DNA of 64,000 nucleotides. It comes from Acidimicrobiaceae bacterium (GTDB taxonomy: Bacteria > Actinomycetota > Acidimicrobiia > Acidimicrobiales > Poriferisodalaceae). Under the pieces are notes generated by a model. It made no database searches, was not told where the DNA came from, and saw only the letters and a list, made by a program, of their open reading frames with translations. The stretch lies in the NCBI GenBank assembly GCA_002722565.1, contig PBMG01000021.1:1-64000 (forward strand). Direction: 5' to 3'. Shown here piece after piece: positions 18,916 to 26,936 of the stretch (position 1 is its first letter; every line of letters starts with the position of its first letter). The position numbers and the translations under genes are program-made.

Positions 18916-20175
18916 ATGCCCAACTCTCCGGAGATAGACAGCGCTCGAGGATGGGTAGTGGCATTTGCCGGATGCGCAATAAACACTTGGACCTTTGGCG
19001 TGTTCTACGCATTCGCTACCGCGCTGGAACAAATGCTCGCTGAATTCGATGCCAATCTCTCAGGTATCGCGGCATTTTTTTCAGTAACCGTTTTTCTTTT
19101 CTTTGCCGTTGGAATTGTGGCTGGCCCGTTAGCAGACCGCTATGGAGCAAGACGTTTAGTTGCGATGGGCGCAATATTCATGGGCGGCGGTTTGTGGTTA
19201 ACCGCCCAAGTCCAGTCTCTTGCTACTGGGATCCTTGTCTACGGACTCGGTGTTGGCCTAGGCATTGGCTCCTACCTCGTCCCATTGAACGCTGCTACAG
19301 GTGCCTGGTTCGAAAAGCACAGGACACTTGCTCTTGGCGTCAACACGGTAGGTATTGGTCTGGGTACGTTAATCTTGGTTCCGATTGCTGAGTGGTTAAT
19401 CCGCACCGCAGGTTGGCGATCAGCTTTCGAAGCTATGGGCATCGGTAGCGTTCTGGTCTATGGACTCGTCGCTTTGGTTTCGTTTAAACCGCCGACGCCG
19501 CTTTCCCCTTTGTCGGTAAGTGTTTCAGCAGTAAAGCGCGCTGTTCGTCGATCTGAATTTTGGCGACTTTACGTCGCAGGATTTTTCATGTCTGTTGCCC
19601 TATTCGTTCCTTTTGTGTTTGTAGTCCAGTACGCCAAGGAACAAGGTATTTCCTCTGCCAGCGCAGCGTTCCTGATCACTTCATTAGGACTCGGGAGCGT
19701 CTTGGGGCGCCTGGGCTTAGGCGTGTTGGGTATTCGAGTCGGAGTATTACCTCTCGTAGTCATGTGCTTCGCCATCCAACCAGTTTCTTATGTGATTTGG
19801 CTGATTGCCGGGTCGAATTACCTCCTTTTGCTTCTCTTTGCTGCGTTATTAGGAGTGGGCTATGGCGGGTTTGTGGCGCTGAGCCCGGTGGCGGTGGTTG
19901 GAATGTTTGGACTTGAAGGCCTTGGCGGCGTACTCGGCGTGCAATACACATCAGCTGGGTTGGGAGCTCTAATAGGCCCGATCGGCGCCGGTGCAATCAT
20001 CGACGCGACCGGCTCATACACGGTCGCCATTATTGGGGCTATCTTCATTTCACTGATAGCGACCCTCTCGGTGGTGCCACTCTGGCGCCTCAACAACAGC
20101 AGCGATCCAGTCATCCCCCACCGATCATTTCTTAGCGAACCAACTGTATGGCTCGTTTCTCCCCGGATCCGTTAG
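18916..20175 (+). CDS. MFS transporter
   Basis: 419 residues with about 12 hydrophobic helices, inner-membrane carrier. The loop after helix 2 reads GPLADRYGARRL, the MFS signature. The N-terminus (about 12 residues before helix 1) and general fold match monocarboxylate/oxalate-type MFS proteins, like the MFS gene at 9575. GGGTGGCC-type Shine-Dalgarno just before ATG. Divergent from the PPOX gene; its stop overlaps the DUF3237 stop by 4 nt. Substrate unknown. Confidence 0.85.
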   Translation: MPNSPEIDSARGWVVAFAGCAINTWTFGVFYAFATALEQMLAEFDANLSGIAAFFSVTVFLFFAVGIVAGPLADRYGARRLVAMGAIFMGGGLWLTAQVQSLATGILVYGLGVGLGIGSYLVPLNAATGAWFEKHRTLALGVNTVGIGLGTLILVPIAEWLIRTAGWRSAFEAMGIGSVLVYGLVALVSFKPPTPLSPLSVSVSAVKRAVRRSEFWRLYVAGFFMSVALFVPFVFVVQYAKEQGISSASAAFLITSLGLGSVLGRLGLGVLGIRVGVLPLVVMCFAIQPVSYVIWLIAGSNYLLLLLFAALLGVGYGGFVALSPVAVVGMFGLEGLGGVLGVQYTSAGLGALIGPIGAGAIIDATGSYTVAIIGAIFISLIATLSVVPLWRLNNSSDPVIPHRSFLSEPTVWLVSPRIR

Positions 20176-20603
20176 GGAAGTTGAGTCAGAGAATAAACCT
20201 CATAGGTAACCCCGCCCCCTTGGTGCAGTTGGCCTATTCCAACCCCTTGCACATTATTCAACCAGGAGTACTTTTCGTCACCGGTCTCAAATTGCGGCGC
20301 TGACCGTGCGACTCCAGCAGCGGGTTCTCCGATGCCTTTGTACTGCATCAAGATCACTGCATCATCGTCGGTAACCAAGGTTAGGCGAACGTCCAGCTGG
20401 ATATTTCGATCGGCACGCGCTGTAACCCAGTCGCCACCTGGTGACACAACGCGACCATTCAGCCGCTCACCGGCGAAGGTTCCACCCGCCACTTCTGCAA
20501 TGATTCTGGTGCCATGTGGTCCACCCTTGATTATTTGAGGTCCCTCAGCGACCTGAAGATCCAGGGTGAAGAGGTGTTCGACGTCGAGTTGTTCAATTGC
20601 CAT
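20172..20603 (-). CDS. DUF3237-family protein
   Basis: 143 residues that fit the DUF3237 beta-barrel family: an N-terminal LFTLDLQV segment, a glycine-rich GGPHGTRIIAEVAGGTFAG region, the ARADRNIQLDVRLTL strand pair, and YKGIGE. The biochemical role of the family is not known to me; members are common near catabolic gene sets. Third gene of a minus-strand run PhyH-like, VOC, DUF3237. Confidence 0.8.
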   Translation of the reverse strand: MAIEQLDVEHLFTLDLQVAEGPQIIKGGPHGTRIIAEVAGGTFAGERLNGRVVSPGGDWVTARADRNIQLDVRLTLVTDDDAVILMQYKGIGEPAAGVARSAPQFETGDEKYSWLNNVQGVGIGQLHQGGGVTYEVYSLTQLP

Positions 20604-20632
20604 GCCTTAAGCCTTGCACATTTCTCTCGGCC

Positions 20633-21034
20633 TCAGCCCAAATTAAAGAAGTCCGCGAGTTCGGGCGACACGGCGTCGATATCTACTTCGAAAAGCTCCA
20701 AAAGGACATCATCTGGAGCCGAACACATCAAATATCGCCAATTGCCGAATTCGCGGATGTCAGACCGAAACTCGACACCATTAGCGGTCATCCGGTCTCT
20801 CAGGTCGGCAAGGCCTTCGACTCGTATACCGACGTGGTGATACGCGCCGCTCGAGTTCCCTCTCGGCTGCTGGTCATAGATGTTGATGCGACCCTGTCCA
20901 ACCTTCATAAAAATGTTCCGCGCTCCGCCAAACTCTCCGTCAAAACTCACCACTGCCTGGAGATTGCGGCGCCACCACTCGACGGTAGCTGATGCATCAC
21001 TGGCAAAAATATGGACGTGATGGAGATCAAGCAC
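20633..21034 (-). CDS. VOC-family (glyoxalase/dioxygenase-like) protein
   Basis: 133 residues with the two beta-alpha-beta-beta-beta modules of the vicinal oxygen chelate fold. Possible metal ligands: histidine in LHHVHIF near the N-terminus, histidine in GAYHHVGIRV in the middle, and glutamate in LLELFEVD near the end. That set fits glyoxalase I, epimerase or dioxygenase types; the reaction is open. GTG start at 21034 is supported by AAGGATTCCA directly upstream. It follows the PhyH-like gene by 8 nt. Confidence 0.82.
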   Translation of the reverse strand: MLDLHHVHIFASDASATVEWWRRNLQAVVSFDGEFGGARNIFMKVGQGRINIYDQQPRGNSSGAYHHVGIRVEGLADLRDRMTANGVEFRSDIREFGNWRYLMCSAPDDVLLELFEVDIDAVSPELADFFNLG

Positions 21035-21042
21035 TGGAATCC

Positions 21043-21876
21043 TTAAAGGGTCGGTTGATCTGTGCGGGCGCCAGCGTAAATGATTTGTCTCATTGCGTCG
21101 GCTGCTCGTTTGTGGAACTCGACTGCTGCCGGTTCAAGGTCATACGCGGGTTGTGGGCAGTGCTCAAAATTATGATGTTGATCTTCCCCTCGCACTAGCG
21201 CCGCCGTATCCCATTCAGCCAACGTCTGTTTCGTATGAGTTGGCATGTAGTGGAATGAAAGTCCAATACGTCGATCTAAAGTGCTATTGGGTCCAGAACC
21301 ATGAGCGGTTCGGACGTTATGAAACGAGACCTGTCCAGCCTCAAGCGGCATAGCGACAGTTGATTGTCTGCGGAGGTCGATTTCTAGTTCCTGCCCTCTA
21401 CTCAAAAGATTATCCTCGGCATACGTTTCATTGTGAGGAATCACATATTTGTGGCTCCCCGGTATGACACTCATACATCCCGCGTCCTCGCTGGCATCAC
21501 TTAGGGCGATCCAGATAGACACCACTTCGGCGCTGGAAAGCCCCCAGTACTCGAGGTCCTGATGCCAGCCTACGTAACTAGGACTCGAGGCTTCTTTTAT
21601 CCAGAAGACAGAATTCCAACAGAGAATGTCAGGCCCAATTAGATCCTCAACAGCATCGAGGATGGTTTCGTTTCTCATGAGCTCATCGATCCACGGAAAC
21701 AAAATGTGTCCGCTGGAACGCTCGTGAGCGGGCAGAGACCCGCCTCGCATCGATTCCCATCGCTCTAGGCGAGTTCGACAGTCGCGAACTTGTTCTGCGG
21801 TGAGCACATTTAACGGCGAAACCCATCCGTCGTTTTCGTATTTCTCAATTTGATCGGCGCTAAAGACCTTGCCCAT
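21043..21876 (-). CDS. Phytanoyl-CoA dioxygenase (PhyH)-family protein
   Basis: 277-residue Fe(II)/2-oxoglutarate oxygenase fold. The metal triad is visible as H105-x-D107 in GWHQDLEYWG and H192 in TAHGSGPN, with an arginine near 202-203 (DRRIGLSFHY) for 2-oxoglutarate. These enzymes hydroxylate varied small molecules; the family name does not fix the substrate. First gene of a minus-strand trio with VOC and DUF3237 proteins, divergent from the long CoA-transferase at 21999. Confidence 0.86.
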   Translation of the reverse strand: MGKVFSADQIEKYENDGWVSPLNVLTAEQVRDCRTRLERWESMRGGSLPAHERSSGHILFPWIDELMRNETILDAVEDLIGPDILCWNSVFWIKEASSPSYVGWHQDLEYWGLSSAEVVSIWIALSDASEDAGCMSVIPGSHKYVIPHNETYAEDNLLSRGQELEIDLRRQSTVAMPLEAGQVSFHNVRTAHGSGPNSTLDRRIGLSFHYMPTHTKQTLAEWDTAALVRGEDQHHNFEHCPQPAYDLEPAAVEFHKRAADAMRQIIYAGARTDQPTL

Positions 21877-21998
21877 GTCATAAGGCTATGCGGATCCGGA
21901 GCGCTGCGGTGAACTGATCGCTTCAGAATAGTTAGCGCAGAAGGCGCAACTGTCCTTCGGCGTTGAATCTATGCTCTTGGAAGATTAAGGGGGGCGGG

Positions 21999-24410
21999 AT
22001 GTTAGAACACATCCGGGTCATCGATCTTTGCGATGGAACCAGTCAGTTCGCTGGACACATTTTGGCTCGTCTAGGCGCTGAGGTAATAGCAGTAGAACCG
22101 GGCGAAGGAGTCTCCACGCGCCATTCAGGACCCTATGTTGCCGATGACCCTCACCTGGACTTCAGCCTCACCCACTGGGCCTACAACAGAGGTAAAAAAT
22201 CCGTTGTCTTGGATATCGAATCGGAGCAGGGCCGCAAAAGATTTTTGAGTCTCATTCGAAGCGCTGACATTTTGTTCGAAGATCGCGAACCCGGCTATTT
22301 GGATTCTCTGGGTCTCTCTCCCATAGACCTCGCCAATACCAACCCCCAAATAATCCACGCCTCTATTACCCCCTACGGTCTTACCGGTCCGCGGTCGCAT
22401 TGGCAGGGAACCGACTTAACCACTGTGGCAGGAAGTTCGTTTTTGTACGCAAGCGGTGACGCGGACCGTGCTCCGCTCAGAATAGGAGTTCCTCACAGCT
22501 TTCTTCATGGTGCAGCTGATGCCGCTGCTGCGAGTTTGGGCGCTCTTCAAGAGCGGAATCGAAGCGGCATGGGTCAACACATCGACGTCTCGGCTCAGGA
22601 GTCTCTGACCATTGGATTTCCTCAGAATGTCGCACCGATGGAGCATGCTTTACCTGCCGATCGAATGGCGGGTGGAATCAGGATCGGCGGAATGGAAATC
22701 CCGTTGTTGTTCCCGTGTCTGGATGGCTATGCCATTTGCGTGATCTTGCCCGGTGCAGCTTTCGCACCGTTTTGTCGCCGACTCACAGATTGGTTGGAAG
22801 AAGAAGGTGCCAGCGACGAGAATCTTCGATCCATTGACTGGGTCAACATCGGGGTTCAGCTGTTCGCTGGCGAGGTGAGCTTTGATGGGGTCGCTGCTGC
22901 GTTCGCAACCTACGGGCGTTTCCTTGCATCAAAATCCAAAGCCGAGCTGTGGGACGCAGCTTTAGAACGCAATCTTCTCATTACGCCATCGATGACGATT
23001 GCTGACCTAGTCGATTACGAACATCTTGAAGCTCGGGAGTTTTGGGATATCGAACCTGACGGTCGAGGCGGCGAAGTGAAGTACCCGGGTGAGCTAGTGA
23101 AGTTCAAGAACAACAGCACTAGTTTCCCCGGACGACCCCCTACTTTGGGTGAACATAACGACTCAATTGCGTTGGAACGACAAACCCAAATTCAAGTCCG
23201 CGAGCCGATAACTGATTCGTTACCTCTTGAAGGGTTGAAAGTTGTTGAATTCTCCTGGGTGATCGCAACTCCATCCGCTGTTCGAATCCTCTGCGATTAC
23301 GGGGCTGATGTAGTCAAGGTAGAGACCGCCAGTCGCCCGGACACCATGAGAACGGTGAATCCCTTTGTCAACGAAGACCCACATCCTGACAACAGCGTCG
23401 GTTACGGCGTGTATAACGCTGGGAAGCGGAGTTTAAGTCTCGACCTCAGCAAACCGGACGCCAAAGATGTGGTCTACGATCTGATCCGTTGGGCTGATAT
23501 AGCGACAGAGTCTTTTGCGCCTGGCGCTATGAAGCGATTGGGTTTCGGTTACGAGGTGCTCTCAGCGGTCAACCCAGGATTGATCATGCTTTCCAGCTCT
23601 TTGCTTGGACAAAGCGGTCCTCATTCGAAGCTAGCCGGCTACGGGTATATGGCCGCAGCGATCGCCGGCTACTACGAATTGACCGGTTGGGTTGATAGGC
23701 CGCCGGCTGGACCTTACGGCCCATACACAGATTTTTTGGCTCCGCGAATAGTGGTGTCATCCTTAATGGCTGCTTTAGAGAAACGCAGGGAAACTGGGCT
23801 CGGTGAGTACATCGATTTGTCACAAACCGAGTGTGCGTTGCACTACTTGGCGCCTGCAATATTGGACCAAAACGTCAACGGACGAACAATCCAGCGAGCC
23901 GGAAATGATGATCCGAACATGTTCCCGCACGGTGTGTTTCCCGCTCAAGGCGATGACTCGTGGCTGGCTATCGCTTGCTCAGATGACAGCTGGCCACGGT
24001 TAGCTCACTTGTTGAAGCTCGATGACCTCGCAAATGCCGATCAGATGATTCGTCGCGAACAACGCGCAAAAATTGACGAGCAGATAAATGCATGGTCGTC
24101 GGTTCGCAACAGCACCGCTGCTGCCGAAGAACTCCAAGCGTTGGGGGTGGCGGCTTATCCGGTGCACGACGCTGCCGGAACTAACTCAGACCCCCAGCTA
24201 GCTCACCGGCAACACCAAGTCCAAGTTCCGCAAAGTCACGCTGGCCAAATGTGGACTCATTCGTGCAGAACAAAAATGTCACGTACACCAGCAGTGCTCG
24301 ATAAAGGCGGGCCGTGTTTGGGGGAAGATAATTTTGAAGTGCTGAGTGAACTACTGGGGTATTCGTTAGATCAGATCGCCGATTTAGCGGCAGCCGAAGT
24401 TCTCGAATAA
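21999..24410 (+). CDS. Tandem-domain class III (CaiB/BaiF) CoA-transferase, paralogue 1
   Basis: 803 residues made of two CaiB/BaiF domains in series (about 1-390 and 408-790), about twice the family length. Such enzymes move CoA between carboxylic acids through an aspartyl intermediate. The aspartate is present in the C-terminal half (D578 in PYTDFLAP), but the aligned place in the N-terminal half is F168, so only the second half looks catalytic. ATG at 21999 is preferred over one 36 nt upstream because AAGGGGGG lies just before it. Similar throughout to the protein at 26937. Confidence 0.88.
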   Translation: MLEHIRVIDLCDGTSQFAGHILARLGAEVIAVEPGEGVSTRHSGPYVADDPHLDFSLTHWAYNRGKKSVVLDIESEQGRKRFLSLIRSADILFEDREPGYLDSLGLSPIDLANTNPQIIHASITPYGLTGPRSHWQGTDLTTVAGSSFLYASGDADRAPLRIGVPHSFLHGAADAAAASLGALQERNRSGMGQHIDVSAQESLTIGFPQNVAPMEHALPADRMAGGIRIGGMEIPLLFPCLDGYAICVILPGAAFAPFCRRLTDWLEEEGASDENLRSIDWVNIGVQLFAGEVSFDGVAAAFATYGRFLASKSKAELWDAALERNLLITPSMTIADLVDYEHLEAREFWDIEPDGRGGEVKYPGELVKFKNNSTSFPGRPPTLGEHNDSIALERQTQIQVREPITDSLPLEGLKVVEFSWVIATPSAVRILCDYGADVVKVETASRPDTMRTVNPFVNEDPHPDNSVGYGVYNAGKRSLSLDLSKPDAKDVVYDLIRWADIATESFAPGAMKRLGFGYEVLSAVNPGLIMLSSSLLGQSGPHSKLAGYGYMAAAIAGYYELTGWVDRPPAGPYGPYTDFLAPRIVVSSLMAALEKRRETGLGEYIDLSQTECALHYLAPAILDQNVNGRTIQRAGNDDPNMFPHGVFPAQGDDSWLAIACSDDSWPRLAHLLKLDDLANADQMIRREQRAKIDEQINAWSSVRNSTAAAEELQALGVAAYPVHDAAGTNSDPQLAHRQHQVQVPQSHAGQMWTHSCRTKMSRTPAVLDKGGPCLGEDNFEVLSELLGYSLDQIADLAAAEVLE

Positions 24411-24423
24411 GACCTCTACCTGT

Positions 24424-25242
24424 TCAGTTGGAACTCCAAACCAGCGGATACTGATCACTGTCGAGTTCATCGCCGTCATCGTGTACGTCAGACCGAAGGT
24501 GGCCTTGAGTGCCCTTCCGGCTGTCATACACAGCATCGTCACCGCAATATCGCACGGTATAGCCGCGGCGACGAACGTCGCTTCGTAAGTTCCCTCCGGC
24601 CCCGTGAACAGTCATTGCATGGAATGCGTAGACATCTCCTGGTTCTAAATCCCAGCTAATAATTTCATAACCATCACGCGCTGCTTCTATATCAGGAATA
24701 TCAACGTAGTCAGGGTTTCTCTCATATTCACCATGCCCTGCAGTTTTCCCGAAGGTTTCTGGCTGGTACCAAACGTCCCATAGATGTGAGCCCTTGATGA
24801 ATTCAAGCCCACCACTTTCGACACTGACACTGTCTAAAGCGACCCAAAATGACATTATTTGTTGTCCTCGAACCGGCCAATAGGGCAGGTCATTGTGCCA
24901 ACGAGTCCGGTTTTCGGTTCCTGGTTCCTTGACGAACAACTGGTCATAGAAGAGATTCAATTTCGAAGATTGAAAAAACTGGGTGGCTAACGAGACAAGC
25001 GGACCCTGCGTGCAGAATCGAGCCATTTCAGGATCTGTTTCCCAGATACGAATATTTCCGTGAAATTTACCTACCCCATTATCCGGCACATAGCCGTGAA
25101 CGAATGGGCCTGGAGCACGAATATCTCTTTCAACTCCTGCCTCTAACACACCCAACCATTCATCGCTGACAACCTTCCTCAGCGGCACCGCCCCATCTCT
25201 GAAGCATGCTTCTCGTTCTTCTTGAGATACCACGTGGTCCAT
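24424..25242 (-). CDS. Phytanoyl-CoA dioxygenase (PhyH)-family protein
   Basis: 272 residues, Fe(II)/2-oxoglutarate oxygenase. H116-x-D118 lies in RWHNDLPYWP and the distal histidine is H213 in TVHGAGGN, followed by an arginine-rich stretch. It differs clearly from the PhyH protein at 21043, so the two probably have different substrates. It starts 24 nt after the carboxyltransferase gene on the same strand and converges with the CoA-transferase at 21999 (13-nt gap). Confidence 0.86.
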   Translation of the reverse strand: MDHVVSQEEREACFRDGAVPLRKVVSDEWLGVLEAGVERDIRAPGPFVHGYVPDNGVGKFHGNIRIWETDPEMARFCTQGPLVSLATQFFQSSKLNLFYDQLFVKEPGTENRTRWHNDLPYWPVRGQQIMSFWVALDSVSVESGGLEFIKGSHLWDVWYQPETFGKTAGHGEYERNPDYVDIPDIEAARDGYEIISWDLEPGDVYAFHAMTVHGAGGNLRSDVRRRGYTVRYCGDDAVYDSRKGTQGHLRSDVHDDGDELDSDQYPLVWSSN

Positions 25243-25265
25243 TTTGTGATCCTATTCTCCCGCGA

Positions 25266-26834
25266 TCAAACAGTCGGCCAATAGCTGAGCGGTCGTTGTT
25301 CTGGAGGAGGCACCCGTCTCCCATCAAGTTGCCGTAAGTCTTCGACTAAAATTTTTCTCGTGTCGGCAGGATTGATTACTTCGTCAATACGAAGCGTCCC
25401 AGCAGCTTCGTACGGCGAGGTCGCCAAACCGATCTCCGAAACGAGCCTGACGCGTTCAGCTTCCGCTTCTTGTGGCTCCATACCTTCGAGGCGGTTGGCG
25501 TAAGCGACGTTCACTCCCACTTCTGGGTCCATGAACCCAATCTCAGCCCCAGGCCATGAATAGAGCCCGGAGGAACCTAAGCCAGAACCATTCATTGCTG
25601 GGAAGGCCAACCCGAATCCTTTCCTGAGAGTGACCGTCAAAGTGGGCGTGGACATGTTGCCAAGGGCTTCTACAAAACGGATAGCTAGAGAAAGAATTCG
25701 GTCATGTTCAACCGCTTTCCCGACCATGAAACCGGGCACATCCATCAAGAAAATAACGGGCAGATTAAACGCATCACATAGGCACATCAACCGAATAGCT
25801 TTTCGACAAGCTTCCGGGTCTAACACCCCAGCGTTGAACATCGGGTTATTCCCGATGACACCAATCGAGAATCCATCAAGCCTACCTAAGCCAGTCGTAA
25901 GGTTCCGCGCGTATCCCGGTTGTAACTCCATAAAGGTTCCAGGGTCCAAGAGAGCGGCGCTGAACCGCCTCATGTCATAACCACGTGTCCTTTTGGCGGG
26001 GACCATCGCAGCTAGTGACTCATCTGGTGTTAGGTCAGCGCGTGTCTCGCTGCGCGGTGCCTCAGTCCATGCGTTGGGCGGCAGGTAAGACAACCATTTT
26101 TGAACAGCTTCGTAGCTCTCCTCAAATGTCTCTACGCCGAGATCGATTTGACCAGTTATTCGTGAATGAACATCAACACCTCCGAGTTCTTCAAAGCCAA
26201 TGACTTCTCCCGTAGCAACTTCGAAAACTCTTGGAGATGTAACCGCTAGAACTGAACCACGGACCTGAACAACGAAGTCTGAAAAAGCAGACTGGAAAGA
26301 TGAGCCACCGAAGCTCTGCCCAACAATGACAGTTGCCATTGGGATTTGACGCCTTCGTCGAGCTAACTCTGGATCAGGCGCTATGTCAGAGATCCCCTCG
26401 GCTCCAATAAGGTCCGGGATTCGTCCACCACCGGTTTCACCTACATAAACATAGGGCATCCCGCGTTCGATAGCGCGTTCATACAGTCGGTGCAGCCGCC
26501 GACTACCTACGATGGCGCTGGATCCTTTTTTGACCGTGATGTCATCACCACCAATTGCAACCGGTCGACCATCGATCAGACCTTCACCTCCTACTTTCCC
26601 ATCGCCTGGCGTACTGTCGCGGTCCTCTAGCCGCATCGAACGACTGTGGGTTCCTAATTCCCGAAAAGTTCCATGGTCTAACAAGCCATCGATATGTTCA
26701 CGGATTGTCGGAGTTCCTTCTTCTCGCATTCTGGCAACACGATCAGCGCCACCCATGTCATTACGTATTCGTGTTTGACGTTCTTGGAGATCTGCTACAG
26801 GGTCAAACTCAGTTTCGTTATTGTCTTCAGTCAT
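25266..26834 (-). CDS. Acyl-CoA carboxylase, carboxyltransferase (beta) subunit
   Basis: 522 residues with the two crotonase-fold halves of biotin-dependent carboxyltransferases. The N-terminal half has KKGSSAIVGSRRLHRLYERA, GETGGGRIPD and VGQSFGGSSFQSAF; the C-terminal half has DVPGFMVGKAVEHD and GLAFPAMNGSG, which form the acyl-CoA and biotin sites. It resembles propionyl- or methylcrotonyl-CoA carboxylase beta chains; the acyl group is not decided. No biotin carboxylase or biotin carrier gene is in the window. AGGAAAGT precedes the ATG. Confidence 0.88.
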   Translation of the reverse strand: MTEDNNETEFDPVADLQERQTRIRNDMGGADRVARMREEGTPTIREHIDGLLDHGTFRELGTHSRSMRLEDRDSTPGDGKVGGEGLIDGRPVAIGGDDITVKKGSSAIVGSRRLHRLYERAIERGMPYVYVGETGGGRIPDLIGAEGISDIAPDPELARRRRQIPMATVIVGQSFGGSSFQSAFSDFVVQVRGSVLAVTSPRVFEVATGEVIGFEELGGVDVHSRITGQIDLGVETFEESYEAVQKWLSYLPPNAWTEAPRSETRADLTPDESLAAMVPAKRTRGYDMRRFSAALLDPGTFMELQPGYARNLTTGLGRLDGFSIGVIGNNPMFNAGVLDPEACRKAIRLMCLCDAFNLPVIFLMDVPGFMVGKAVEHDRILSLAIRFVEALGNMSTPTLTVTLRKGFGLAFPAMNGSGLGSSGLYSWPGAEIGFMDPEVGVNVAYANRLEGMEPQEAEAERVRLVSEIGLATSPYEAAGTLRIDEVINPADTRKILVEDLRQLDGRRVPPPEQRPLSYWPTV

Positions 26835-26936
26835 ACTTTCCTCAGGGTGAGATAACAGTTCATCACTTTCTGTCGCCCTACGCTAAGTCGAACACTACGA
26901 TCATCACTTCGCGCGATTGAAGGCAAGAGGGAGCCA

